Assembly: GCF_900156515.1 (NCBI RefSeq)
Contig: NZ_FTNU01000019.1
Span: 1-36,788 of the forward strand
Direction: 5' to 3'
DNA length: 36,788 bases
Source of the DNA: Moraxella cuniculi DSM 21768
GTDB lineage: Bacteria; Pseudomonadota; Gammaproteobacteria; Pseudomonadales; Moraxellaceae
In this document: positions 20,043 to 28,897 of the stretch, piece after piece
Layout of the letters: each line of letters begins with the position of its first letter
Numbering within the stretch: position 1 is the stretch's first letter
The notes under the pieces: model-generated
What the model saw: only the letters and a program-made list of their open reading frames with translations
Databases searched by the model: none
What the model was told of the DNA's origin: nothing
Position numbers and translations under genes: made by a program

Positions 20043-20070
20043 ATCTTACCAAAAATTTTCAAAAAAACAA
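20043..20070 (-). promoter_or_regulatory. Possible promoter of the tRNA pair
   Basis: On the minus strand TTGTTT (20065-20070), 16 bp and TAAGAT (20043-20048) precede tRNA-Cys by about 15 bp. Upstream, 20050-20100 repeats AAAATTTTCAAA-like tracts that could act as an UP element. The match is moderate. Confidence 0.35.
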
Positions 20071-20207
20071 GCAAAATTTTCAAATTTTCAAAAATTTTTA
20101 GCAAATGGGCAGGTATTTTACTATTTTGCACACAAAATCAACCAAATTGCAAGCGATAAATCTGACCGCTGTGTATAAGGTTGTGGCGGAAATCCGCAAG
20201 TTTACGA

Positions 20208-20235
20208 TTGATAAGCAAAAAAAAAGGGTTATAAT
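20208..20235 (+). promoter_or_regulatory. Predicted RND operon promoter with A9 tract in the spacer
   Basis: TTGATA (20208-20213), a 16-bp spacer and TATAAT (20230-20235) form a good sigma-70 promoter about 150 bp upstream of the adaptor gene. Nine consecutive A residues (20217-20225) make up most of the spacer, so slippage would change the -35/-10 distance. Confidence 0.6.
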
Positions 20236-20277
20236 AAGAAGATTTATTGGGCGATTATTTATTAATTGTCAGACAGT

Positions 20278-20293
20278 GCCAAGCATGCTTGGC
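20278..20293 (+). promoter_or_regulatory. 16-bp perfect palindrome in the RND operon leader
   Basis: GCCAAGCATGCTTGGC is fully self-complementary and lies about 40 bp downstream of the predicted transcription start, 95 bp before the adaptor ATG. It could be a dimeric repressor operator or a small RNA hairpin with a CAUG loop. Confidence 0.5.
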
Positions 20294-20388
20294 GTATGAA
20301 GCGGTTTTAAGGTTTTGCTTAATTTATATTTAATTTTTAATATTAAGTAGGTAAATCCGTAAAATCATGTAACAAAAAGTAGGTTTTT

Positions 20389-21804
20389 ATGAAATTAAAT
20401 TTACGCGCAGCCATGATTATTGCCTTGATGGGCAGTACAGGCTTTTTGGTGGCGTGTGGCAAGTCTAATGAGCAAGCAGTTCAGCAGCAACAAATGCCAA
20501 ACCCAGTTGTTGATGTACAGACCATCACCTTGCAGACTGTGCCTGTGATTCAGAGTTTTGCAGGTCGAGTGGCGGCCAGCGAGACTTCTGAGGTGCGTCC
20601 GCAGGCAACGGGCGTGGTCGAAGAAGTGCTGTTCCGTGAGGGTAGTATCGTGCAGGCAGGTCAGCCTTTGTACCGCATTAATGTTGATAACTATACCAGC
20701 TCGGTTCAGGCTGGCGAAGCGGCGGTCAGAAGTGCCGAAGCTGCGGTGGGCAATGCACAAGCAACCAGAGCATCAGCACAGGCAAATCTGGCAGCACAAC
20801 AGGCAAATCTGGCACAGGCTCGTGCGGATTTGGCACGCTATGAGGGCTTGTTAGAAGTGCAGGCGGTCTCTCGTCAATTATACGATCAGGCGGTAACCGC
20901 AGTGCGTACGGCACAGGCAAATGTCGAAGCTGCCAAAGCAGCAGTAGCACAAGCAGATGCCAATATCGCCAGTGCCAGCTCATCAGTACAAAGTGCCAAA
21001 GCCAGTCTGGGAGCCAGTCAGCTGGATATTGGTCGCACCATCGTCAAAGCTCCAATCAGTGGCGTAACAGGCATCTCTGCCGTTACCGCTGGAGCATTGG
21101 TTGCAACCAACCAAGCAACGCCGCTGGTTACCATCAGTCGCTTGAATGAAGTGTATGTGGATATCAGCCAGTCTGCTGCCGAAATGCTACGCTTGCGTGA
21201 ACAAATCGAGTCAGGTCAGGCAGGTCAGGGCAGTGCAGAGGTGCAACTGGTGCTAGAAGATGGGCAAACTTACCCGATGCTTGGCAGATTGTTGCTTGCC
21301 AATGCACGCGTTGATGAATCAACAGGGGCGATGACCTTGCGTGCGATTTTCCCAAATCCACAAGGCAAGCTAGTGCCAGGTATGTTTGTTAATGCTCGCC
21401 TGATTCAAAGCGTCGTCCAAAATGCTGCTTTGTTGCCACAAAGTGCCATCATGCGTACACCAACTGGCGAAACCCAAGTATATATCGTCAATGCTGACAA
21501 TAAGGTTGAGCTACGCAACATCACAACCTCTGGTACTTATAATGGCAATTGGATTGTAACAGGTGGTATTAATTCTGGCGACCGTGTGGTGATTATCGGT
21601 GGCAGCAAGGTAAAACCTGATCAAGAGGTAACGGCACGCGAACTGCCAGCAGCCAGCAGCGAAGCAAATGCTGCAGCCCAAGCTCCAGCAGGCAACCAAC
21701 CAGCCGCCAATGCAGCAACTGTACCTATGGCTCGTCCATCAAAAGATGGCGACACTGCCGATGCAGCAACCGAAGCCGAAGCGGCAGCTGACTCATCTCA
21801 ATAA
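20389..21804 (+). CDS. acrA: RND efflux periplasmic adaptor lipoprotein (AcrA/MexA family)
   Basis: This is the membrane-fusion protein that links the inner-membrane pump to the outer-membrane channel. The 471-residue product has a lipoprotein signal with lipobox LVAC (Cys23). The lipoyl half-motif is split around a long alpha-hairpin (about residues 95-210, rich in Ala/Gln heptads such as SAQANLAAQQANLAQARADL), followed by IVKAPISGVTGIS, a beta-barrel and the membrane-proximal domain (QVYIVNADNKVELRNI). It is about 70 residues longer than AcrA because of an Ala/Pro/Glu-rich low-complexity C-terminal tail (about 425-471). It is the first gene of the operon; the pump gene begins 19 bp after its stop. 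AGG lies seven bases before the ATG. Confidence 0.94.
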   Translation: MKLNLRAAMIIALMGSTGFLVACGKSNEQAVQQQQMPNPVVDVQTITLQTVPVIQSFAGRVAASETSEVRPQATGVVEEVLFREGSIVQAGQPLYRINVDNYTSSVQAGEAAVRSAEAAVGNAQATRASAQANLAAQQANLAQARADLARYEGLLEVQAVSRQLYDQAVTAVRTAQANVEAAKAAVAQADANIASASSSVQSAKASLGASQLDIGRTIVKAPISGVTGISAVTAGALVATNQATPLVTISRLNEVYVDISQSAAEMLRLREQIESGQAGQGSAEVQLVLEDGQTYPMLGRLLLANARVDESTGAMTLRAIFPNPQGKLVPGMFVNARLIQSVVQNAALLPQSAIMRTPTGETQVYIVNADNKVELRNITTSGTYNGNWIVTGGINSGDRVVIIGGSKVKPDQEVTARELPAASSEANAAAQAPAGNQPAANAATVPMARPSKDGDTADAATEAEAAADSSQ

Positions 21805-21823
21805 TCCAACGAATAGGTAATAT

Positions 21824-24800
21824 ATGTCTCGTTTTTTTATTCATAGACCGATTTTTGCTTGGGTTATCGCCATCTTAATCATGCTGGTGGGTATCTTGGC
21901 AATTCGTGGTCTGCCAATTGAGCAATATCCACAAATCGCACCACCGACAGTATCGGTGCAGGCAACATACCCCGGTGCTGATGCCGAGACCATTGAAAAC
22001 TCGGTAACTCAAGTCATTGAGCAGCAGATGAAAGGATTGGACGGCTTGATGTATATGTCATCAAGCTCATCAGCAGCAGGGACGGCATCCGTTACCCTGA
22101 CTTTTGAAAATGGCACAAATCCAGACACTGCACAAGTTCAGGTGCAAAACAAGCTACAAGCTGCAACCAGTTCACTGCCCGAAATGGTGCAGCGTATGGG
22201 TCTGACAGTCGAAAAATCAGCCAGCGACTTTTTGATGGTGGCAGGTTTTGTTTCTGAAGATGGCAGCATGGATCAGACGGATATTGCTGACTATATCAAT
22301 GCCAATATTGTCGATCCAATCAGCCGTGTAGAGGGCGTTGGTGGTACGAATATCTTTGGTTCGGCTTATGCCATGCGTATTTGGCTTGATCCTGACAAAC
22401 TGCGTGCCTATGGGCTGATGCCTGCTGATGTATCGGCAGCAATCTCTGCCCAAAATGTGCAAGTATCGGCAGGTCAATTGGCAACATTGCCAACCGATGC
22501 TGATAAGGCGGTGATTAATGCGACTGTCAGTGTACAAAGCTATATGCAAACGCCAGAACAGTTTGAGAATATTCTGCTAAAAACTGATACCGCAGGGGCA
22601 CAGGTACGCATTAAAGATGTTGCGCGTGTTGAGCTGGGCAGTGAAAACTACCAATTCCAAGCTCAATATAACGGCAAGCCTGCCTCAGGTATGGCAATCA
22701 TGCTATCATCGGGTGCGAACGCATTGGAGGTGCGTGAGGCTGTCGGTGCCAGACTTGATGAATTGTCGAAGAATTTCCCACAAGGCATGAAAATGGTTGT
22801 GCCTTATGACACCACGCCATTTGTGCGTTTGTCAATCAGCCAAGTGGTTAATACGCTGATTGAAGCGATTGTGCTGGTGTTTTTGGTCATGTTCTTATTC
22901 TTGCAGAATTGGCGTGCAACCTTAATCCCAACTTTGGCGGTGCCTGTGGTGATTTTGGGTACTTTTGCCGTATTGTCTATGTTGGGCTACAGCATTAACA
23001 TTTTGACAATGTTTGCAATGGTGCTTGCCATCGGCTTGCTCGTGGATGATGCGATTATTGTCGTGGAGAATGTTGAGCGTCTGCTAGAAGAAGATCCCAA
23101 TATCTCTGTGATGGACGCAACGATAAAATCCATGGGCGAAATCAGCAAGGTGGTTGTTGGTATTGCGTTGATTTTGTCGGTGGTTTTTGTACCGATGATT
23201 TTCTTTGGTGGTTCAACTGGGGTGATTTATCGTCAGTTTGCGGTAACTTTGATTACCAGCATGACACTGTCGGCAATCATTGCCTTGATTTTTACGCCAG
23301 CATTGTGCGTTACTATCTTAAAACGACAAGCACACAAAGATATTCATACCCAAAAAGGCTTTTTTGGTTGGTTTAACCGTCTATTTTATAAGGCAAGTCA
23401 GCGTTACGAGAGATTTGTCGGCAAGACTTATTCTGCCAAATTAATCTATTTGGGCATTTATGCAGCAATCATTGCCGTGATGGCGTTGCTTTTTGTGCGT
23501 CTACCAAGCTCCTTCGTTCCTGAAGAAGATCAGGGTGCGGTGATGACTTTGGTGCAGCTGCCAGCAGGTTCAACATTGGCACAGACCAATTCGGTCATGC
23601 AAAAGATGGCAGAGTACTATAACACCCAAGAAGCGGATAATATTGAATCGGTATTTACCATTTCAGGTTTTAGCTTTATGGGTACTGGACAAAATGCTGG
23701 TATGGCATTTGTTGATTTAAAAGACTGGGACGAGCGTAAGGGTGAGCAAAATACCGCCCAAGCAATCGTGGCTCGTGCGATGGCGATGAATGTGATGATT
23801 CCTGAGGCGAGTTTGATTTATCCAGTTGCTCCGCCACCAATTCAGGGCTTTGGTAATGCCAGCGGCTTTGAGATGCAGCTACAAGATATTGGCGGTGTTG
23901 GCCATGCAGCCTTGCTTGAGGCACGCAATATGCTGATGGGCATGGCAATGCAAAACTCAGAGATTGCGTCAATTCGCCCAGGTGGTCAAGAAGATGCACC
24001 GAAACTAAAAGTGGACATTAACCAGCAACAGGCAGCTGCTTATGGCGTTTCGTTGCCAACAGTTAATGGTACTTTGTCGCAAGCATGGGGCGGTAGCTAT
24101 GTCAATGACTTCATTGATCGTGGTCGTATCAAGAAAGTCTATATCCAAGGCGAGCCAAGCAGTCGCACCGTACCAGAGGATATCAACCGTTGGTATGTGC
24201 GTAATAATTCAGGCGAAATGGTTAGCTTGGGTGCATTTGCAACCAGCAAGTGGGAATACGGCAGCCCAAGTCTGACTCGCTATAATGGCTTCTCATCAAT
24301 GGCTCTGACAGGGGCGGCAGCACAAGGCAAGAGTACTGGTGATGCGATGAATGCAATGACTCAGATGGCAGAACAGTTGCCAGAGGGTATTGATTTTGAA
24401 TGGACAGGCTTATCACTTGAGCAACAAAAATCAGGCGGTCAAGCACCATTCTTGTATGCCATTTCTATCTTGGTGGTATTTTTGTGCTTGGCGGCATTGT
24501 ACGAAAGTTGGTCTGTGCCATTTTCGGTGATTTTGGTTATTCCGCTGGGCGTTATCGGTGCGTTGTTATTTACGACATTGCGTGGTTTTGCCAACGATGT
24601 TTATTTACAAGTAGCACTATTGACTGTGGTCGGCCTGTCGGCGAAAAATGCGATTTTGATTATTGAATTTGCCAAAGAAATCCAAGAATCAGGCAAGTCG
24701 CTCAAAGAATCAGTCATGGAAGCAGCACGCCTAAGATTGCGTCCGATTATCATGACATCGCTGGCATTTGGCATGGGTGTTGTGCCGCTTGCGATTGCCG

Positions 24801-24967
24801 CAGGTGCAGGTTCAGGCAGCCAAAATGCAGTTGGTACGGGGGTTGTTGGCGGTGTATTGACAGCAACTTTCTTGGGTATATTCTTTATCCCAATGTTCTA
24901 TGTGTGGGTAAGAACGCTGTTCCCATATAAGCCAAAATTGACTGTTAATACACAAGTTAAGGAGTAA
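21824..24967 (+). CDS. acrB: RND multidrug efflux pump, inner-membrane subunit (AcrB/MexB, HAE1 family)
   Basis: The proton-driven trimeric exporter has 1047 residues and the family's 12 transmembrane helices and two large periplasmic loops. It starts SRFFIHRPIFAWVIAILIML. The proton-relay residues are intact: Asp408-Asp409 in GLLVDDAIIVVENVER and Lys941 in LSAKNAILIIEFAKE, each one position after E. coli AcrB. GNASGFEMQLQD and the C-terminal FFIPMFYVWVR segment also match the HAE1 branch, which exports antibiotics, dyes and detergents. The SD AGG is six bases before the ATG. The stop is followed after 2 bp by the channel gene, so translational coupling is likely. Confidence 0.96.
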   Translation: MSRFFIHRPIFAWVIAILIMLVGILAIRGLPIEQYPQIAPPTVSVQATYPGADAETIENSVTQVIEQQMKGLDGLMYMSSSSSAAGTASVTLTFENGTNPDTAQVQVQNKLQAATSSLPEMVQRMGLTVEKSASDFLMVAGFVSEDGSMDQTDIADYINANIVDPISRVEGVGGTNIFGSAYAMRIWLDPDKLRAYGLMPADVSAAISAQNVQVSAGQLATLPTDADKAVINATVSVQSYMQTPEQFENILLKTDTAGAQVRIKDVARVELGSENYQFQAQYNGKPASGMAIMLSSGANALEVREAVGARLDELSKNFPQGMKMVVPYDTTPFVRLSISQVVNTLIEAIVLVFLVMFLFLQNWRATLIPTLAVPVVILGTFAVLSMLGYSINILTMFAMVLAIGLLVDDAIIVVENVERLLEEDPNISVMDATIKSMGEISKVVVGIALILSVVFVPMIFFGGSTGVIYRQFAVTLITSMTLSAIIALIFTPALCVTILKRQAHKDIHTQKGFFGWFNRLFYKASQRYERFVGKTYSAKLIYLGIYAAIIAVMALLFVRLPSSFVPEEDQGAVMTLVQLPAGSTLAQTNSVMQKMAEYYNTQEADNIESVFTISGFSFMGTGQNAGMAFVDLKDWDERKGEQNTAQAIVARAMAMNVMIPEASLIYPVAPPPIQGFGNASGFEMQLQDIGGVGHAALLEARNMLMGMAMQNSEIASIRPGGQEDAPKLKVDINQQQAAAYGVSLPTVNGTLSQAWGGSYVNDFIDRGRIKKVYIQGEPSSRTVPEDINRWYVRNNSGEMVSLGAFATSKWEYGSPSLTRYNGFSSMALTGAAAQGKSTGDAMNAMTQMAEQLPEGIDFEWTGLSLEQQKSGGQAPFLYAISILVVFLCLAALYESWSVPFSVILVIPLGVIGALLFTTLRGFANDVYLQVALLTVVGLSAKNAILIIEFAKEIQESGKSLKESVMEAARLRLRPIIMTSLAFGMGVVPLAIAAGAGSGSQNAVGTGVVGGVLTATFLGIFFIPMFYVWVRTLFPYKPKLTVNTQVKE

Positions 24968-24969
24968 TC

Positions 24970-26571
24970 ATGACTACTTCAACTGTAAAAGTTTTTAGCC
25001 TGTCGCTACTGGCTGCTGCTTTGGCAGCCTGTGGCAGTATTCCAAAAAAAATCGACACAACAGCAGCCGTGCTTGCCGTGCCAAATGTGCCGATGAATGA
25101 ATCCTATGAAGTGTATGATGACCAAACCATCAGCACCAGTCAAGCAGGCAGTATGGCAGCAGTGCGTTGGCAGGATTTTTATACCGATGACAAACTCAAG
25201 TCTTTGATTGAGTTGGCGTTGGAGCATAATAAAGACCTGCAATCAGCAGTGTTGGCGGTGCAGTCAGCTCGTGCTCAGTACCAAATCACTCAAGCTGGCA
25301 GCTTGCCATCGGTCGGTGCATCAGCAGGGGCGACACGCCAAGCCAACAACCGTATCGATGCCAACCCATCGACAGCTTATAATGTTGGTCTGGCGATGAG
25401 TAGCTATGAGCTGGATTTGTGGGGTAAGGTTGCCAGCCAAAAACAGCAAGCACTGCACCAATATCTAGCCACTAACGCTGCCAAAGATGCTGCACAAATC
25501 TCCATCATCTCAGGCGTAGCACAAGGCTATGTCAGTTTGGCACACGCACTGGCACAGCGTCAGCTTGCTGTTGAGACGCTCAAGACTCGTGAGCAGGCAT
25601 TGCTTATCACCCAAAAACGCTTCGAGGCGGGTATTGATGCCAAATCGCCCAGTTTGCAGGCAGCAAGCTCACTTGAAGAAGCAAAACTTGCGGTGTATGC
25701 TGCCGATACCAATATCCTAAAAGCACGCAATGGTCTACAGCTACTCATTGGTCAGCCCGTGCCAGATGAGCTATTGCCAAGCATTAACAGTAACTTGCGT
25801 CTTAGCGATATCACGGCACAGACCTTGTTTAGCACAGGGTTGCCAAGCGAGCTGTTGTACTATCGTCCTGATATTATCCAAGCTGAACAAATGTTAAAAG
25901 CGGCAGGGGCGAATATCAATGTCGCTCGAGCGGCTTATTTCCCTTCGATTCAACTGTCGTCAAACATTGGCTTTAGCAGTGGCAGTCTGGATGATTTGTT
26001 AAAAAGCTCGGCATTGGGCTGGTCGTTTGGCCCAAGCATTAGCCTGCCGATTTTTGATGCAGGGGCTCGCCGTGCCAATTATCAAGTTGCCCAAGTTGCC
26101 CAGCAGTCCGCCTTGGTAAATTACGAAAAAGCCATTCAAACTGCCTTTAAGGAAGTTTCTGATGTGCTTGCTGACCGTGCCAATCTGGGTCGTCAGTTGC
26201 AGTCGCAATTTAGCCTACAAGATAATTTTCAGCAGACTTATAACATTGCTTATGCAAGGTTTCGTTCAGGGCTTGACAACTATCTGACCGTGTTAGATGC
26301 CGAGCGTTCGCTATTTGCCAATCAGCAGGGCATTTTACAACTAGAATTGGCAAGATTAATCAGCCAGATTCAGTTGTATCAAGCACTTGGCGGCGGTGCT
26401 AATTTGACCGCCGAGCAGATTGCTGAGTTTGAGCGTCAGCGTCAGGCGATGCGTACTGCCGAGCTTGCCAATGGTCAACAGCCTGAAAAAGCAGCAGTGC
26501 CAGCAGCAAGCCAGACTGTCATCACGCAACCTGTGCCAGAACATTTACCAAGTGGTACACAGGCACCGTGA
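24970..26571 (+). CDS. oprM: Outer-membrane efflux channel lipoprotein (OprM/NodT family)
   Basis: This is the TolC-like channel that completes the tripartite pump. The 533-residue product begins with a lipoprotein signal (lipobox LAAC, Cys21). It has the duplicated outer-membrane-efflux domain: first repeat about residues 60-270 (WQDFYTDDKLKSLIELALEHNKDL, NVGLAMSSYELDLWGKV) and second about 280-480 (YYRPDIIQAEQMLKAAGANI, FRSGLDNYLTVLDAERSLF). A Gln/Pro-rich tail of some 45 residues extends past the usual end. The ribosome site AAGGAG overlaps the last codons of the pump gene. It is the last gene of the operon, followed 19 bp later by a terminator. Confidence 0.94.
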   Translation: MTTSTVKVFSLSLLAAALAACGSIPKKIDTTAAVLAVPNVPMNESYEVYDDQTISTSQAGSMAAVRWQDFYTDDKLKSLIELALEHNKDLQSAVLAVQSARAQYQITQAGSLPSVGASAGATRQANNRIDANPSTAYNVGLAMSSYELDLWGKVASQKQQALHQYLATNAAKDAAQISIISGVAQGYVSLAHALAQRQLAVETLKTREQALLITQKRFEAGIDAKSPSLQAASSLEEAKLAVYAADTNILKARNGLQLLIGQPVPDELLPSINSNLRLSDITAQTLFSTGLPSELLYYRPDIIQAEQMLKAAGANINVARAAYFPSIQLSSNIGFSSGSLDDLLKSSALGWSFGPSISLPIFDAGARRANYQVAQVAQQSALVNYEKAIQTAFKEVSDVLADRANLGRQLQSQFSLQDNFQQTYNIAYARFRSGLDNYLTVLDAERSLFANQQGILQLELARLISQIQLYQALGGGANLTAEQIAEFERQRQAMRTAELANGQQPEKAAVPAASQTVITQPVPEHLPSGTQAP

Positions 26572-26590
26572 TTGTGATGAAAATTTATCT

Positions 26591-26623
26591 AAAAGCACTC
26601 ATTGATGGGTGCTTTTATTTTTT
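26591..26623 (+). terminator. Terminator of the RND efflux operon
   Basis: AAAAGCAC pairs with GTGCTTTT, with a CAT/ATG inner extension, followed by a T-rich tail (TTTTATTTTTT). Confidence 0.85.
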
Positions 26624-26650
26624 GCTTGTGTTAGAATGGGGGTAGGTTTG

Positions 26651-26672
26651 TTGCCAAAGATGGCAATTTTTT
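26651..26672 (+). terminator. Hairpin plus T6 in the leader of the M3 peptidase gene
   Basis: TTGCCA (26651-26656), AAGA loop, TGGCAA (26661-26666) and T6 form a small but complete terminator-like structure only 22 bp before the peptidase ATG. It is either a second terminator of the RND operon or an attenuator for the peptidase gene; no promoter fits between it and the start codon. Confidence 0.5.
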
Positions 26673-26694
26673 AAGTCCGTTTAAGGGAGTATTT

Positions 26695-28851
26695 ATGAAT
26701 AGACGCAATTTTTTGTATGGTAGCATGGGTGCGACAGCATTGGGATTATTTGGCTTGCCAAAGATGGCATTAGCCACGCTGCCAACAGTTTCACTACAAA
26801 CGCCCGAGCATTTATCAGGCAACCCTTTGCTTGATTTTTCGGGTTTGCCAAAGTATTCAAAAATCAAACCTGAGCATATCATGCCTGCGATGCAATTTTT
26901 GATTGATGAATCCAAAAAAGTCATCGAGCAGGTCGCAAACCAGCCGAATTTAACTTGGGATAATTTTTATTTCCCCTTGGCGGACATTGATGAAAAATTT
27001 GATCGTGCATGGACATCGGTATCAAATCTCAACTCTGTTGCCAATACACCAGAATTAAGAGAGGCGTATAACAGCACCAGAAGTGTTGTGAGCGAGTTTT
27101 ACACTTGGCGTGGTATGCACAAGCCACTGTTTGATGCGATGATGACGCTCAAAAACTCTCCAGAATTTGCCCAGTACAATGCCGCACAACAAAAATCCAT
27201 TGATGATGCTTTGCTGAGTTTCCGCTTGTCGGGCATTGATTTGCCAAAAAATCAACAAGAGCAGTTGGCGGATATTAACAAACGCTTATCAGAATTATCA
27301 ACGCAGTTTGGCAATAATGTGCTTGATGCAACCAATGGTTGGCATAAGACTTTTGACACTGCCGAGCCGCTAAAAGGGCTAAATGAAGCAGCCTTGCAAA
27401 GTGCCAAAAAAGCCGCCGAGGACAAAGGCCAGACAGGCTATCGCATTGGACTGGATACGCCAAGCTATACAGCGGTAATGAACTATGCTGATGACGCTGC
27501 CTTGCGTGCCGAAGTGTACGAGGCATTTTTTACCAGAGCCTCTGAACTTGGGCCAAATGCTGGCAAATGGGACAATGGCCCTGTGATTGCTGAGATTTTG
27601 TCATTGCGACTGAAAAAATCCAAACTGCTTGGATTTAAAAATTATGCCGAATATTCTTTGGCAACCAAAATGGCAGATTCGCCAGCAGAGGTGATGGCGT
27701 TTTTGACAGGATTGGTGAACAAAAGCCGCAGCAAGGCAAAAACACAGGTTGAAGAGCTTGCCAAATTTGCCAAAACAAACTATGGCGTAGACAAGCTTAA
27801 CGCGTGGGACATGGCATATTATACCGAAAAACACAAAAATGCCCTGTATTCATTTGACAAAGAAATGCTGCGTGAATACTTCCCCGAAGACAAAGTGCTG
27901 TCAGGCTTATTTGAGATTAGCAAGCGTCTTTTCGGTATCAGCATTCGCCCAGCCAAAGCCGATGTTTGGGACGAGTCGGTGAAGTTCTATGAAGTTTATG
28001 ACGCTTTGGGTCAGCACAAGGCATCGTTTTATTTGGATATGTATGCTCGCAGCAACAAGCGTGGCGGTGCATGGCAGTCGGTTGCCATTGACCGTATTCG
28101 CCGTGCCGATGGCAGTTTGCAATTGCCTGTTACTGTGATGGCGATGAATTTTCGCAAGCCTGCCGATGGTCAGCCATCGCTATTGTTGCACGATGAAGTA
28201 AATACGCTGTTTCATGAGTTTGGACATGGCTTGCAATCCATGCTGACACAGATGGAGATTCTCGGGGTAACAGGGTTTAATGGCATACCATGGGACGCTG
28301 TTGAGTTTAACAGTCAGCTGATGGAGGGTTTTACCCTAGATCGTAAATCACTACCGCTAATCTCGGCACATTATAAGACTGGCGAGCCGCTGCCAAGCGA
28401 ATTGCTTGATAAACTGCTAGAAGCCAAGCACTATCAAGGGGCATATCGTTTAATCCGTCAGTTGGAATTTGGTATTTTTGACATGAGAGCCAATACCGAG
28501 TACACTGCTGACAAGCCAAGCAACTATGCACAAAACCTGTTTTTGCAAGTTGTTGATGAGGTTGGTGTTGCTCATACGCCACGCTATGTACGCCGTCCGA
28601 ACTTCTTTACGCACTTGTTCTCTGGCGGTTATGCAGCAGGATATTATAGCTATCTGTGGGCAGAGCTGTTGGCAAGCGATGGTTTTGCCAAGTTTGAAGA
28701 AGAGGGCGTACTAAACCCTGTAACAGGCAAACGCCTAGAAGACACCATCTTGTCTCAGGGTGGTTCTCGTTCGCCGATGGAGTTGTATATTAATTATCGT
28801 GGCCGCAAGCCAGATCCAAAGGCACTGCTCGCCACTTATGGCATTGAGTGA
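26695..28851 (+). CDS. M3-family oligopeptidase (OpdA/Dcp-like) with a twin-arginine signal
   Basis: The predicted zinc metallopeptidase of family M3A has 718 residues and cleaves short peptides. The zinc site is intact: His507-Glu508-F-G-His511 (HEFGHGLQSML) with Glu537 26 residues later in DAVEFNSQLMEGF. The N-terminal domain after residue 50 (YSKIKPEHIMPAMQFLIDES) aligns with oligopeptidase A. Unlike the E. coli enzyme, it begins MNRRNFLYGSMGATALGLFG, with a twin-arginine motif (R-R-N-F-L), a hydrophobic stretch and ALA before about residue 28, so folded export through Tat is predicted. That would place the enzyme in the periplasm. AAGGGAG lies five bases before the ATG. It is monocistronic, closed by a terminator. 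Confidence 0.9.
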   Translation: MNRRNFLYGSMGATALGLFGLPKMALATLPTVSLQTPEHLSGNPLLDFSGLPKYSKIKPEHIMPAMQFLIDESKKVIEQVANQPNLTWDNFYFPLADIDEKFDRAWTSVSNLNSVANTPELREAYNSTRSVVSEFYTWRGMHKPLFDAMMTLKNSPEFAQYNAAQQKSIDDALLSFRLSGIDLPKNQQEQLADINKRLSELSTQFGNNVLDATNGWHKTFDTAEPLKGLNEAALQSAKKAAEDKGQTGYRIGLDTPSYTAVMNYADDAALRAEVYEAFFTRASELGPNAGKWDNGPVIAEILSLRLKKSKLLGFKNYAEYSLATKMADSPAEVMAFLTGLVNKSRSKAKTQVEELAKFAKTNYGVDKLNAWDMAYYTEKHKNALYSFDKEMLREYFPEDKVLSGLFEISKRLFGISIRPAKADVWDESVKFYEVYDALGQHKASFYLDMYARSNKRGGAWQSVAIDRIRRADGSLQLPVTVMAMNFRKPADGQPSLLLHDEVNTLFHEFGHGLQSMLTQMEILGVTGFNGIPWDAVEFNSQLMEGFTLDRKSLPLISAHYKTGEPLPSELLDKLLEAKHYQGAYRLIRQLEFGIFDMRANTEYTADKPSNYAQNLFLQVVDEVGVAHTPRYVRRPNFFTHLFSGGYAAGYYSYLWAELLASDGFAKFEEEGVLNPVTGKRLEDTILSQGGSRSPMELYINYRGRKPDPKALLATYGIE

Positions 28852-28866
28852 TTTAAGCCTATCTTG

Positions 28867-28897
28867 AAAAACGGTCAGTAAGCTGGCCGTTTTTTTA
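28867..28897 (+). terminator. Terminator of the M3 peptidase gene
   Basis: AAAACGG-T-CAG pairs with CTG-G-CCGTTTT around a TAAG loop, with one internal mismatch, and is followed by further T residues. Confidence 0.88.

Larger units (their letters stand above)
20029..20388. other. Divergent intergenic region between tRNA-Cys and the RND operon
   Basis: It contains the tRNA promoter side, phased A/T tracts, and the predicted RND promoter, A9 tract and palindrome listed separately. No tetR/acrR-type regulator gene lies here or next to the operon. Confidence 0.6.

Noticed and set aside
19820-20131. 103-codon minus-strand frame over the tRNAs
   Set aside because: It consists mainly of translated tRNA-Leu and tRNA-Cys sequence.
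20105-20299. 64-codon plus-strand frame upstream of the RND operon
   Set aside because: It spans the predicted promoter and palindrome, has no ribosome site and no protein-like composition.
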